Part shown: positions 7,776-17,839 of the stretch, one piece after another
How the letters are laid out: every line of letters begins with the position of its first letter
Numbering within the stretch: the first letter of the stretch is position 1
DNA from: Drosophila persimilis
Taxonomy: Eukaryota; Arthropoda; Insecta; Diptera; Drosophilidae
Direction of reading: 5' to 3'
NCBI RefSeq assembly: GCF_003286085.1
Contig: NW_020825706.1
Span: forward strand, 4,278,001 to 4,342,000
Length of the DNA stretch: 64,000 bases
Notes under the pieces: generated by a model
Seen by the model: only the letters and a program-made list of their open reading frames with translations
Databases searched by the model: none
Told to the model about the DNA's origin: nothing
Program-made: the position numbers and the translations under genes

Positions 7776-10700
7776 TTAATATTTGATGTTATCTTTATGT
7801 ATAATTCTGTTTCTATTGTTGATTATAATTTTATTCGGTCGATTTTCCTTAAGTACCTGCTTTTTGTATCGGGATTGAAGTTTATTTCTTTCCCCGAATT
7901 TCTTTTCATAAACTACTTCTCCTATTTTATAATCTTTTTCTCTTCTATCTTTGTTATGTAGCTTAAGCATTTTGGTCTGAGCTTCCTTAAGTAATATTGG
8001 ATTATGTTTGTGTTCTATTTTGTTATACAATATGTCATATGGCATTTGATTGGTCGTTGAATGTATCGTCAGGTTATATTTCAGTGACGCCCTTATTATT
8101 ATTTCTGAATAATCTGTTAGATTTAGTTCATCCTTGATGCACCGCGCTATTTCTGTTAGTGTGGAATGTACCCTTTCTACCTGACCATTTGAGGTGCTGT
8201 GTCTGGGATCAGCATAATAAATAGATAAGTTACTTCTTTGTATGAATGATCTAAATTGTGCTGAAGTAAAGCTTGGTTCGTTGTCAGTCATTAATGATGT
8301 TGCTAACGGAAAGTGTTGTAAAATTTCCATTACCTTATTTTCAATGTTTAGTTTACTTTGAATTTCCTTGACCACCAAGTATTTGGAATAAGAATCTATA
8401 CAAGTTATGAATGTTAGGTTTTGGGCATAGTATATGTCTAAGTGTAATTGATCTCCTTCTTTTGCTGGAATGGGAGCTTCCCCAATTGGAATTTTTACAG
8501 GGTGTCTCTGATATTTGTTTTTGTTACAGATCTCACAATTTTTTATATATTCTTTTAATTTTTTGTGCAGGTTTGGCCAATAATACAGCTTAGTTATTTG
8601 TTTGTAATTTTCGTCTAGTCCTCTATGGGCTCTGCAATGTGTTTCTTCTATAATTATAGCTTTATCTTCTGAATTTACTACATCTTGGAGGAACTTTCTC
8701 GTGAAGAGAAATTTATTTATGAAGTTTTCCTTTAGCTTATTTTGGATAAGGTATAAATCTTCTAAAGTGCAGTGTATTCCTGTGGTTAAGTGAGGCTGAA
8801 TAAATTCTTTTAAAATGATTAGCAGATTGTCAACCGTATCAAATTCAATAATATGTCGGGTATTTTCATAAACTCTTACTAACTCATGAACTGTGAATCT
8901 CCCTTGCGCTAATAGTAGCTGCTGTTTAAATTGGTTAAGAGGCTTGCTAGTCTCTTGAATGACGTTTTCAAAACTACTCTCTGCTGAATGCTGAGTATTT
9001 ATGTCTGATTCTGATTCTGTCTGGTCGACATCACTATCTGTCATATGATTTATTTTAATCCGAGATAACGCGTCCGCTACTACGTTAGTTGAGCCTGGCT
9101 TATAAATGATTTTTGGTGTGAAACTTTCTATGAAGTAATACCAACGTTTCATTTCAACATTTGGATTTTTTTGCGACATTGCAAAGGACAAAGGTTGGTG
9201 ATCTGTATGTATTTCAATTCCACTTACTCCGTATAAATAATTTCGCAAATTTTTTAATGCCCATACAATAGCTAATAATTCTTTTTTATTAGTAGCATAT
9301 AATTGCTCGGTTTTACTTAAAGTTTTAGAAATAAATGTTATGGGATTCCCATCTTGCGACAAAACTGCAGCTATTGCTATGTCCGATGCATCTGTGGTTA
9401 ATGTGAATTTTTTATTGTAATCTGGTTGTACTAATTCAATATGTGCTATTAAACTGTCCTTTAAATTATTAAATGCTCCAATTGCTGGTTCATCCAGCTG
9501 TATTAATGTTTTCTTGGATGCCCTTCGTGAAACTTTCCCATTTACTCCACTCAGATATTTTGTTAAAGGTTTGGCAATTGTGGCATAATTTCGGACAAAT
9601 TTTCTGTAATACCCTGTTAGTCCTAAGAAGCTACGTAGCTCTCTGATATTTTTAGGAATTGGATAGTTTTGTATTGTGGAGATTTTGTCTGGATCTGTTT
9701 TAATGATATTTTGGGAAACAATGTATCCCAGAAATTTGGTTTCCAATTGAAAGAATTTAGACTTTTCTAGTGAAATTTTCATGTTAGCGTTTTGCAATAT
9801 CTGTATTATATGAATTAGATCTTTATAATGTTGTTCTATAGTTTTTGAAAATATTATTATATCGTCCATATAAACGTGACAAGTTTTCCCAACTTGTTCT
9901 CTAAGTATATCGTCCATTGCCCTTTGGAAAATTCTGGGAGCGTTCGTCAATCCCATAGGCATTCTTAGAAATTCATATTTGCCGTTATTTATGGAAAAAG
10001 ATGTTTTTTCAATATCTGATTCCCTCATTAAAATCTGATAGAAACCTGACTCTAAATCAATGGCCGAGAAATATTTCGCTTTACCTAAATTGGCAAGGAT
10101 TACTGAAGGATCTTGCATAGGGTATCTATCCGGTATGGTGTTTTCATTAAGTTTCTTAAAGTCTATTACTAATCTATGCTTAGGAGTTCCGTCCTCATTT
10201 ACTCCCTTCTTTGGTACTACTATTACCGGTGAATTATATGGGCTTTTACTAGGTCTGATTATACCTTCATCTAACATTTTACTTATTTCGTTATTAACGA
10301 AATCGTTAACCGAATAAGCGTATGGATACTGCTTGCCATATACCGGTCTATCGTGTTCAGTGTTAATCTCTCCTTTTATATCCGTTCTGAACGGTAACTG
10401 TAAATTTATATTGGCATGGTCTTCTTCGATGATAGATACCATTTTCTCTCTGAGATTTTCTAAATTGTCCTCTTTGTAGGTTATTGTGTTATACAATTTC
10501 ATTTTTTTCAATTCAGAATTTGCATAATTTTGAATGTCGGATATTTCTACGACGGCGCGTTCAGGATTTTTGCATCCCAAACTTTTAAATTGTTCATTGT
10601 CGGATAATTCAACGACGGCGTGTTCAGGATTCTTTAATCCCAAACTATTCGAACTTTTAGTGTCGGATAATTCAACGACGGCGGGTTCAGGATATTTTAA

Positions 10701-10925
10701 TCCCAAACTATTGACGGATAATTCTTCGTCGGCGTGCTCAGGATTTTTTGATCCCAAGCTATATAAACTTCCTTCTACCTTTACTGAATCGCTTTTCATT
10801 TCTTTTTCTTCTTCAAAATATTTTTTTATTATATATTCCTTCAACGGAAGGATGGTTTTTCCTTCTATAAAGGTTAATTTGTTTAAAGAAAGGACCTCGT
10901 CATATATTAGTTTCTCCTCATTGTC
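7776..10925 (-). CDS. Gypsy-clade pol: RT, RNase H, integrase
   Basis: A long open frame continues in phase with the protease segment after one TAA (10926-10928). After a linker with four degenerate 19-21-residue repeats (SLGLKNPEHAVVELSD-like, about 10535-10770) come the RT motifs HRLVIDFKKLN, SAIDLESGF, MPMGLTNAP and catalytic YMDD (9861-9872), then Ty3-type RNase H (TTDAS, KKELLAIVWAL, HTDHQPL), the integrase HHCC finger and a DDE core (LHLDIY, MTDNEPSF, NGQVERVHS), ending in IHKDNIKY. Family knowledge: the product copies genomic RNA to DNA and inserts it. Every catalytic motif looked for is present. Translation of this part in this copy needs stop read-through or a mutation-free sister copy, because no clear ATG lies near its beginning. 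Confidence 0.85.
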   Translation of the reverse strand, partial: DNEEKLIYDEVLSLNKLTFIEGKTILPLKEYIIKKYFEEEKEMKSDSVKVEGSLYSLGSKNPEHADEELSVNSLGLKYPEPAVVELSDTKSSNSLGLKNPEHAVVELSDNEQFKSLGCKNPERAVVEISDIQNYANSELKKMKLYNTITYKEDNLENLREKMVSIIEEDHANINLQLPFRTDIKGEINTEHDRPVYGKQYPYAYSVNDFVNNEISKMLDEGIIRPSKSPYNSPVIVVPKKGVNEDGTPKHRLVIDFKKLNENTIPDRYPMQDPSVILANLGKAKYFSAIDLESGFYQILMRESDIEKTSFSINNGKYEFLRMPMGLTNAPRIFQRAMDDILREQVGKTCHVYMDDIIIFSKTIEQHYKDLIHIIQILQNANMKISLEKSKFFQLETKFLGYIVSQNIIKTDPDKISTIQNYPIPKNIRELRSFLGLTGYYRKFVRNYATIAKPLTKYLSGVNGKVSRRASKKTLIQLDEPAIGAFNNLKDSLIAHIELVQPDYNKKFTLTTDASDIAIAAVLSQDGNPITFISKTLSKTEQLYATNKKELLAIVWALKNLRNYLYGVSGIEIHTDHQPLSFAMSQKNPNVEMKRWYYFIESFTPKIIYKPGSTNVVADALSRIKINHMTDSDVDQTESESDINTQHSAESSFENVIQETSKPLNQFKQQLLLAQGRFTVHELVRVYENTRHIIEFDTVDNLLIILKEFIQPHLTTGIHCTLEDLYLIQNKLKENFINKFLFTRKFLQDVVNSEDKAIIIEETHCRAHRGLDENYKQITKLYYWPNLHKKLKEYIKNCEICNKNKYQRHPVKIPIGEAPIPAKEGDQLHLDIYYAQNLTFITCIDSYSKYLVVKEIQSKLNIENKVMEILQHFPLATSLMTDNEPSFTSAQFRSFIQRSNLSIYYADPRHSTSNGQVERVHSTLTEIARCIKDELNLTDYSEIIIRASLKYNLTIHSTTNQMPYDILYNKIEHKHNPILLKEAQTKMLKLHNKDRREKDYKIGEVVYEKKFGERNKLQSRYKKQVLKENRPNKIIINNRNRIIHKDNIKY

Positions 10926-11261
10926 TTAAAGTCTTAAACTTAAAGTCCCCTTTCCTGTATCAATAACCGCTCCGATTTTCTTTAATAAGTTAAATCCTAT
11001 TAGTAAATCTGCCTCCATTCCATCTATTTCATAAAACACTTGCTTTGTGTTGAAAATAGTTATATTATGGAAATATTTAATTATTGAAAACCCATTCACT
11101 GTAGCAACTTTCTTATAAATTGGTAATTCTTTTTTATTGTCGTAAATTCCTTTTTTTATATAACAGGAAGTTGCTCCCGTATCTATCAAAACTTTTAATT
11201 CTCTGTTTATTTTTTTGTCTACTCTTTTTAGGTAGGGCAGACCTACTTCGGGGGCTGATCT
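10926..11261 (-). CDS. Gypsy-clade protease segment of gag-pol (-1 frame)
   Basis: Open in the -1 frame relative to gag from the slippery site onward. It carries the aspartic protease motif IDTGATSCYIKK and, about 60 residues later, the flap/ALIG-like motif DLLIGFNLLKKIG. The retroviral-type protease cleaves Gag-Pol. The frame ends in TAA (10926-10928), yet the next codon is in phase with the RT frame, so protease and RT belong to one reading frame split by a single stop. This is most simply a nonsense mutation; regulated read-through is less likely because the -1 shift already supplies Pol. Confidence 0.75.
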   Translation of the reverse strand, partial: RSAPEVGLPYLKRVDKKINRELKVLIDTGATSCYIKKGIYDNKKELPIYKKVATVNGFSIIKYFHNITIFNTKQVFYEIDGMEADLLIGFNLLKKIGAVIDTGKGTLSLRL

Positions 11262-12451
11262 AAAAAATGATCCTCCTCAATGTTATTTATCCTCATTGCT
11301 TTATTAGCCGGTTGTTCCGACATTTCGTTTAGCTTTCGTTTCTGCGCTTGATTGTCGTTAGACTGATTATTCGGTACTACGTTTGCCCTAAAATGCTGGG
11401 CTTGGCTATAATTGTTATTATTTCTCCTATAATAACCGTTAGTATTCTCCCGATAATTTCTATTGTTATTATTTCCCCTGAATTGATTGCTGTTCTGTCG
11501 GTTCCGGATTTGTATAGATTCGTCTACCTCCATTGGTTCTGGGGCCTGATTTTGTTGTTTATTACCCAAGAAATAGGGTTGTCCCCAAGACATGTTATTC
11601 CTCTGCAAATCCCTTTTTTGGTCGAATGGTGAACTGTTAGTCCTAGGTTGTCGCTGGTTGAATCTTAAGGTATTGAAATTATTATTCCCTGAATTTCTGG
11701 GACCGCTGAATTGGTAGGCAAATTGGGCCCGAATGTTATTAGATTGCAATTCCTGTACCTTTGCTAAGGCATTCGGTAAATCTGGGGGATTCAATGAAAA
11801 TAGGATTTCAGCAATGCCGCCGTTTAGGCCAGTGACAAAAATGCGTAAGGCATTGTCTCTAATTTTTTTATTTGATTCTTTGGTGATTTCACTGTCCTTT
11901 CCGTGAGTCATTATTGTCTTATTTATTAACAAGGTCATTTTCTTGTTAACCTCGTTATAGAAATCTATAATTGAAAGGTTCCCTTGTCGGAGAACGCTTA
12001 ACTCCTGTTCTATTATGTAAATTGGTCTCTTGTCACTGTAAACAAAATCAAGTCGTGAAAGTATGGCATCAAAATTTAGAACTGTCCCGTGGTTGGTCAG
12101 TGCGTCATGTGCTGGTCCTGTTATTTTGTTTCTCAAAATTGTTAATGCAATATAATATTGCTTACTTCCTTTCTTATATAACTTCACTGCAGTTTCTGCA
12201 GCTTCCCTCCATCCTACGTATTGGTTTAATCCACCATTGAAAATTGGTAGGGATTCTATTACCTTTAATGTGGTGTCATCTCTTATTGTCTCGTCTATTG
12301 TTTCTGCCTGATAATTTGATACCTGATCGGATTTAGTTTCTATTTGTTGTTTTAAATTTACAATTTGCTCTTGTACTTGTGAAATTTGAAGTGCTATCAA
12401 TTGTTTGACCAGATCTGCTGTGAGATCGGTCCTTGCTTGAGAGTTAATCAT
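11243..12451 (-). CDS. gag: Gypsy-clade gag
   Basis: About 402 codons from the first ATG (12451-12449); a GTG 12 codons upstream is also in frame. The N-terminus is helical and Gln-rich (IALQISQVQEQIVNLKQQ). The middle has the retrotransposon gag-type region (IESLPIFNGG, YVGWREAAETAV, LINKTIMTHG). The C-terminal third is Asn/Arg/Gln-rich (RGNNNNRNYREN) with PMEVDES and no CCHC finger, as in the 17.6/297 group, where basic Asn-rich tails replace knuckles in RNA binding. The stop TAG at 11243-11245 lies about five codons after the slippery heptamer and overlaps the pol frame. Confidence 0.8.
   Translation of the reverse strand: MINSQARTDLTADLVKQLIALQISQVQEQIVNLKQQIETKSDQVSNYQAETIDETIRDDTTLKVIESLPIFNGGLNQYVGWREAAETAVKLYKKGSKQYYIALTILRNKITGPAHDALTNHGTVLNFDAILSRLDFVYSDKRPIYIIEQELSVLRQGNLSIIDFYNEVNKKMTLLINKTIMTHGKDSEITKESNKKIRDNALRIFVTGLNGGIAEILFSLNPPDLPNALAKVQELQSNNIRAQFAYQFSGPRNSGNNNFNTLRFNQRQPRTNSSPFDQKRDLQRNNMSWGQPYFLGNKQQNQAPEPMEVDESIQIRNRQNSNQFRGNNNNRNYRENTNGYYRRNNNNYSQAQHFRANVVPNNQSNDNQAQKRKLNEMSEQPANKAMRINNIEEDHFLDQPPK
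11261..11267 (-). promoter_or_regulatory. -1 ribosomal frameshift site TTTTTTA
   Basis: On the minus strand the gag codons read CAT TTT TTA, placing T-TTT-TTA in the X-XXY-YYZ register of a -1 slippery heptamer. A slip there enters a frame with no stop through the protease to 10928. Gag would otherwise end five codons later. I did not identify a downstream pseudoknot. Confidence 0.65.
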
Positions 12452-13065
12452 TTTTAGTTTTTCAAAATCTAAAGTTAGTTGATCCACTTTTAATTTTTCT
12501 TATATGTTAGTTTTTATAATCTTATATAACCTAATTGAACTTATATATTTATTAATACAACTCTTGCTCACGAAATATCCGGTAGGGGTCGTCCTTCTTA
12601 GTTTGGCAGATCTTCGAACGGTTCTTCCTTCTTGATTTGGCTGACAGGTCTTCCTTCTTAAATTTCTTTGTTTAACTGGGTCTTCTGGGGGTCTTCCTTC
12701 TTTGGCTTCGCTGATCGTTTCACTTTCTTTGTATTTTGGTTTTGTCGGTTTTGTTGGTTTTGTTTAAAAACTTTGGGTTTCTTTGGTTTTTTTTTTGTAT
12801 TTACGAATTGCCTTGATTAGCTTTTGTATTTATTTGTATTTTGCATTGTATTTGTATTTGTATTTGTATTTGTATTGTATATTGTATTTATTTTTGCACA
12901 CCCTAAGCTCCGGTTTGTTTCCTTTTTATCTCACTTTTTTTTTATCTTATATCACACAGTCACTCCGCGTTTTTAAATTTGAAGGATTTATTCCATTAAT
13001 TAATTGTCCTTCGGGTTTCGGCACGACGCAACACTTTTATCATTCGGTGCTTTTTAGACAACGTC
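12452..13065 (-). other. Gypsy element untranslated leader with simple repeats
   Basis: Contains several degenerate copies of a TCTTCCTTCTT motif (12588-12705) and a (TTTGTA)n-like run (about 12840-12890). No coding potential on either strand was convincing. Its position between the PBS and gag identifies it as the 5' leader. Confidence 0.6.
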
Positions 13066-13083
13066 GCCCCACGTTGGGCGCCA
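13066..13083 (-). other. Primer-binding site, tRNA-Lys type
   Basis: The minus strand reads TGGCGCCCAACGTGGGGC, 18 nt complementary to the 3' end of tRNA-Lys(CUU) including CCA. It directly abuts the proposed LTR end (AATT). Confidence 0.8.
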
Positions 13084-13368
13084 ATTAAACAACTGCGGTA
13101 GCGGATTGTGTTTTTAAAAAGTTTTTATTTTACTTCGAACTTAACTTCACTGATATAGATTTAAGTAGAGGGTCACAAAGGAATTCCGGGCAAGGGATTG
13201 CGCGATCTTAATATTTAGCTAGACTTTGCGGTGTCGCTGCTGGATCAAGACTGATTTGAACTTTCTGATCTTTGCATCGTTGATCCCTTTCGGGAATCGT
13301 TTTTCTATAAACATTTCAATTGATTTCGCCATCCCGAGTATTGGATTTCGTCAACCAAAGAGAGAACT
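13084..13368 (-). repeat. Gypsy element 5' LTR (outer boundary approximate)
   Basis: The inner boundary is set by the PBS. A polyadenylation signal AATAAA is on the minus strand (13124-13129). The outer end is set at an AGT on the minus strand (13368-13366), because LTRs of this clade often start AGT and end AATT. No second LTR is present for comparison, so the outer end is a guess. Confidence 0.45.
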
Positions 13369-13589
13369 GTAAAAGGCCTAAAGTGCAGGATCTGCAGAAA
13401 GCCGGGAGTGAGATTGTTTATGAGAAGCCGGGTGTGGGCAAACATTGGTTTTCCATTTAGGCGAGTGTCAAAGATTGGGATTGCGGCGGGGGCGCTTGAG
13501 ATTGTACATCTTAGAAATCAATTAGGCGGAGGCCCAAGATTGAAATTGTTTTCGTTTTGGAAAACCAAAGATTGTTTACAACTCGTATA
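13369..13589. other. Unassigned sequence between two gypsy elements
   Basis: About 220 bp with no recognisable protein in any frame. It may be part of the upstream region of the second gypsy-like element, which is open to question because its RT N-terminal half is missing. Confidence 0.3.
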
Positions 13590-15654
13590 AGAGCTCAATG
13601 GAATTGGGTACGTTAACTTGCATGAGGAAGACGAAGTTGGTTCTGGAGACAGCTGCGCAGTTTGGCCTAAAGATCAAGTGGAAGAAATGTAGCTTCATGC
13701 AGCCCGCATTAGCTTTCTGGGCCATATCATTGAGGACGGGAGAATCTGGCCCGGCAAAGAGAAGACAGCAGCTGTCAGTCGGTTTGATACGCCCAAAGAC
13801 ATTAAAGCAGTTCAAGCATTTCTGGGACTCACAGGCTTTTTCAGAAAGTTCATCCCTGGCTAAGAACAAGTTGCCCGGCCGCTCACGAATCTACTCAGGA
13901 AGGAAGCAGTTTTCAACATTGGCGAAGCAGAGCAACAGTCGCTACAAACCTTAAAGAATCTGCTTGTAATCGCACCTGTATTACATTTATACTCACGAGA
14001 AGCGCCAACGGAACTCCACACGGATGCATCCAAAGAAGGTTTCGGAGCAGTTTTGTTGCAGCAGTTTGATGGCAATTTCCACCCGATTTACTATTGGAGT
14101 AAAAAGACTACACAAGCTGAGTCCAAGCGTCACAGTTACTATTTGGAGGTCAAAGCTGCATACCTCGCACTCAAGAAGTTTCGTCACTACCTGTTGGGGA
14201 TCAAATTTGATCTTGCCACTGACTGTGCGGCGTTTAAGCAGACAACAACGAAAGCAGATATACCCGGAGAAGTTTCCCAGTGGATTCTGTATATGGAGGA
14301 CTTTACATTCAAAGTAGTACACCGCCCAGGGGACAGAATGAGACACGTGGACTGTCTCAGTCGTTTTCCGCAGACATGCATGTTCGTGACGACGGAGCTA
14401 ACAGCTCGGATAAAGAAAGCACAGTAGGATGACGATTTCATCAAAGCCACAGTTGAGATCCTGAAGCAGCACCCATATCAAGACTACAAGCTAAAAGGAG
14501 GTCTTCTCTTCAAATCTGTAAATGGCAATGACGTATTGGTGGTTCCAAGGCTGATGGAAAGGGAAATCATTCAAGGATCGCATGAAGTTGGTCATTTCTC
14601 CACAGCGAAGACAATGCACTCAGTTCAGCAGCAATACTGGATTCCGCACCTTGAACGGAAAGTAAATAAGTTGATTACTTATTGTATCAGTTGTATAATT
14701 TTCAGCTAAAAGTTAGGCAAACAAGAAGGCTATCTTCATTGCATTGACAAGGGTGACACACCACTATACACGCTGCACGTTGATCATTTGGGACCAATGG
14801 ATGCGACAGCCAAGCAATACAAGTACATTTTTGCTGTGGTAGATGCATTCTCCAAGTTTGTGTGGCTGTTCCCAACTAAGTCAACAGGTCACGAAGAAGT
14901 TGTGAAGAGGCTGAGAGATTGGTCATTTGTGTTTGGTTTTCCCAAGCGCATAGTCAGCGACAGAGGAGCAGCGTTTACATCCAACGCATTCAGCGAGTTT
15001 CTCAACGAGAACAAAGTCGAACATGTGTGTACAACGACAGGTGTGGCGAGAGGCAACGGTCAGATTGAGCGGGTGAACCGTTCAATTTTGGGTATCATCG
15101 CAAAGCTCTCAGCTCAGGAGTCAACGAAGTGGTACAAGCATGTGCCAAAGGTTCAGATGGCGATTAATTCGCATGTGCATTCTACGTTGAAGTCGTCGCC
15201 ATTCGAGGTCATGTTTGGGACAAAGATGCACAGACAAGCTGAAAGTCGACTATTGGAGGTTCTCAACGAGGAGTTGGTTACGCAGTTTAACAACGAGCGC
15301 CAAGAACTGCGTGACCAAGCGAAACAAAACATTGAGAAGGCGCAAGAGGTGTACAAGCGCAATTATGATAAAAAACGACGACCTGAGCACGGCTACAGAC
15401 TAGGAGACATGGTCGCGATCAAGAGGACGCAGTTCGTCGCAGGACGCAAGTTGGCCAGCGAGTATCTAGGCCCATATGAAGTCACCAAGGTAAAGCGGAA
15501 CGGTCGCTAAGACGTCAGAAAGGTTGCTCAAGTCGAGGGGGCAAACATCACCGCAACGAGCAGTGACAATATGAAGCTATGGCGTTTTTTCTCAGAGAAC
15601 GAGGATATATTATCATCTGGGACAGATGAAGATGAGCAGGAGGGCCGAATGTAA
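13590..15654 (+). pseudogene. Gypsy-like pol fragment with one frameshift and four stops
   Basis: Starts in the RT thumb region (LVLETAAQFGLKIKWKKC), then shifts frame near 13697 and continues RISFLGHIIEDG and AFLGLTGFFRKFIPG. Internal stops in the main frame are at 13861-13863, 14425-14427, 14707-14709 and 15508-15510. RNase H is recognisable from LHTDASKEGFGAVLLQQ. Next come the integrase finger (HEVGHFSTAKTMHSVQQQYW), the DDE core (LHVDHLGPM, IVSDRGAAFTS, GNGQIERVNRS) and the C-terminal GYRLGDMVAIKR/YLGPYEVTKVKRNGR segment. The natural stop is TAA 15652-15654, overlapping the LTR start. It resembles the K02A2.6/mdg3-like type of insect gypsy, on memory only. The copy is dead. Confidence 0.8.
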
Positions 15655-15922
15655 AGGACAGTGTATCAAGCAGTTAACACTATACCATCTAAATTAACAT
15701 TTGAACTTAAGATACCATCGATAAGACCTAACCGATATAACCAGACTTAACCGATGTTTAAAAGACCTAGCCGATAAGGGGTTATCGATATGGGAGTCGG
15801 TTGTTGGAAGTAGAAGCAGAAAGTTGAAGAAAAAGTCGGAATCATCATCTTAAATCAAACACTTTGTACTCTTTTTCGATCAAAACATTATTAATAAACG
15901 ATACTTTAATATTAATCTTACA
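15650..15922 (+). repeat. Gypsy-like 3' LTR (273 bp)
   Basis: Begins TGTAAAGGACAG right after a GAGGGCCGAA polypurine-like tract and ends TTACA (TG...CA). It contains AATAAA (15893-15898) and a perfect TATCGATA octamer (15783-15790), the core recognised by DREF in Drosophila; function here is inferred only. The next base belongs to the tandem array. Confidence 0.6.
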
Positions 15923-17839
15923 TATATTCCCTGCCGGACAACTTATCTCTGCTGACGAAATACGTCTCTACGCTGGCAGAAAACTTATTTCCGGTGCCGG
16001 GAAATCTATATCCGCTTGCGGACAACTTATCTCCGCTGGCAGACAATTTATCTCCGCTGACGAACTACGATTCTCCACTTGCAGAAATCTTATCTCCGAC
16101 GGCGGGAAATTTACATCCCCTGACGGACAATTTATCCCCGCTGACGAATTACGTTTTTCCGCCGGCAGAAAACTGATCTCCGCTGGCAGAACATTTACCT
16201 CCGGCGGCGGAAATTTATATCCCCTGGCGGACAGCTTATCTCTGCTAACGAAATACGTCTCTCCGCTTGAGGAAAACTTATCTGCGGTGGCGGGAAATTT
16301 ATATTCGCTGGCGGAAAACTTTTCTCCGCTGACAGACATCTAATCTCCGCTGGCGGACATTTTATTTCCGCTGACGAGCTACGTTTCTCCGCCGGCAGAA
16401 AACTGATCTCCGCTGGCAGAACATTTACTACCGGTGGCGGAAAATCTATCCCCTGCCAGACTACTTATCTCTGCTTACGAAATACGTCTCTCCGTTGGAG
16501 GAAAACTTATTTCCGGCCCTGGGAAATCTATATCCGCTGGCGGACAACTTATCTCCGCTGGCAGACAATTTATCTCCGCTAACGAACTACGATTCTCCAC
16601 TGGCAGAACATTTACCTCCGGTGGCGGGAAATATATATCCCCTGCCGGACAACTTATCTCTGCTGACGAAATAGGTCTCTCCGCTGGCAGAAAACTTATC
16701 TCCGGCGGCGGGAAATCTATATCCCCTGCCGGACAACTTATCTCCGCAGACGAACTACGTTCCTCCGCCGGCAGCAAACTTATCTCTGCTGGCAGAACAT
16801 TTACCTCCGGCGGCGGGAAATTTATATCCCCTGCCGAACAGCTTATCTCTGCTAACAAAATACGTCTCTTCGCTTGCAGAAAACTTATCTCCGGCGGTGA
16901 GAACATTATATCCCGGGCCTGACAACTTATCTCTGCTAACGAAATACGTCTCTCCGCTGGCGGAAAACTTATCTGAGGTGGCGGGAAATTTATATCTGCT
17001 GGCGGAAAACTTTTCTCCGCTGACAGAACCCTTATCTCCGCTGGCTTACATTTTATTTCCGCTGACGAGCTACGTTTCTCCGCCGGCAGAAAACTGATCT
17101 CCGCTGGCAGAACATTTACTTCCGGTGGCGGGAAATCTATATCCCCTGCCGGACAACTTATCTCTGCTGACAAAATACGTCTGTACGCTGGCAGAAAACT
17201 TATCTCCGGCGGCGGGAAATTTATATCCCCTGCCGGACAGCTTATCTCTGCTAACGAAATACGTCTCTCCGCTGGCGGAAAACTTACTTCCGGTGGCGGG
17301 ATATCTATATCCCCTGCCGGACAACTTATCTTTGCTGACGAAATACGTCTCTCCGCTGGCGGAAAACTTATTTCTCGTGGTGGGAAATATATATCCCCTG
17401 CCGGACAACTTATCTCTGCTGACGAAATAAGTCTCTCCGCTTGCAGAAAACTTATCTCTGCTGACGAAATACGTCTCTCCGTTTGCAGAAAACTTATCTC
17501 CGGCGGCGAGAACATTATATCCCCGGCCTGACAACTTATCTCTGCTAACGAAATACGTCTCTCCGCTGGCGGAAAACTTATTTCCGTTGGCGGGAAATAT
17601 ATATCCCCTGCCGGACAACTTATCTCTGCTGACGAAATACGTCTCTACGCTTGCAGAAAACTTATCTCTGCTGACGAAATACGTCTCTTCGCTTGCAGAA
17701 AACTTATTTCCGGCGGCGAGAACATTATATCCCCGGCCTGACAACTTATCTCTGCTAACGAAATACGTCTCTCCGCTTGCAGAAAACTTATCTCCGGCGG
17801 CGAGAACATTATATCCCCGGCCTGACAACTTATCTCTGC

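Larger units (their letters stand above)
7725..13368 (-). mobile_element. Ty3/gypsy element of the 17.6/297/gypsy type, 3' end lost
   Basis: Reading on the minus strand: 5' LTR (about 13368-13084), tRNA-Lys primer-binding site, a 600-bp leader, gag without zinc knuckles, a -1 slippery heptamer, protease, RT-RNase H-integrase and the first codons of an env-like frame. The 3' part (env and 3' LTR) is missing where the inverted BEL LTR begins at 7724. Gag without CCHC motifs, the -1 shift and a third frame directly after pol are typical of the insect gypsy/17.6/297 group. Confidence 0.8.
13590..15922 (+). mobile_element. 3' fragment of a second Ty3/gypsy-like element
   Basis: Contains the C-terminal part of RT, RNase H, integrase and a terminal LTR on the plus strand. 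The 5' half (LTR, gag, protease, RT palm with its YxDD box) is absent. Its LTR end directly abuts the 21-bp tandem array at 15,923. Confidence 0.75.
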
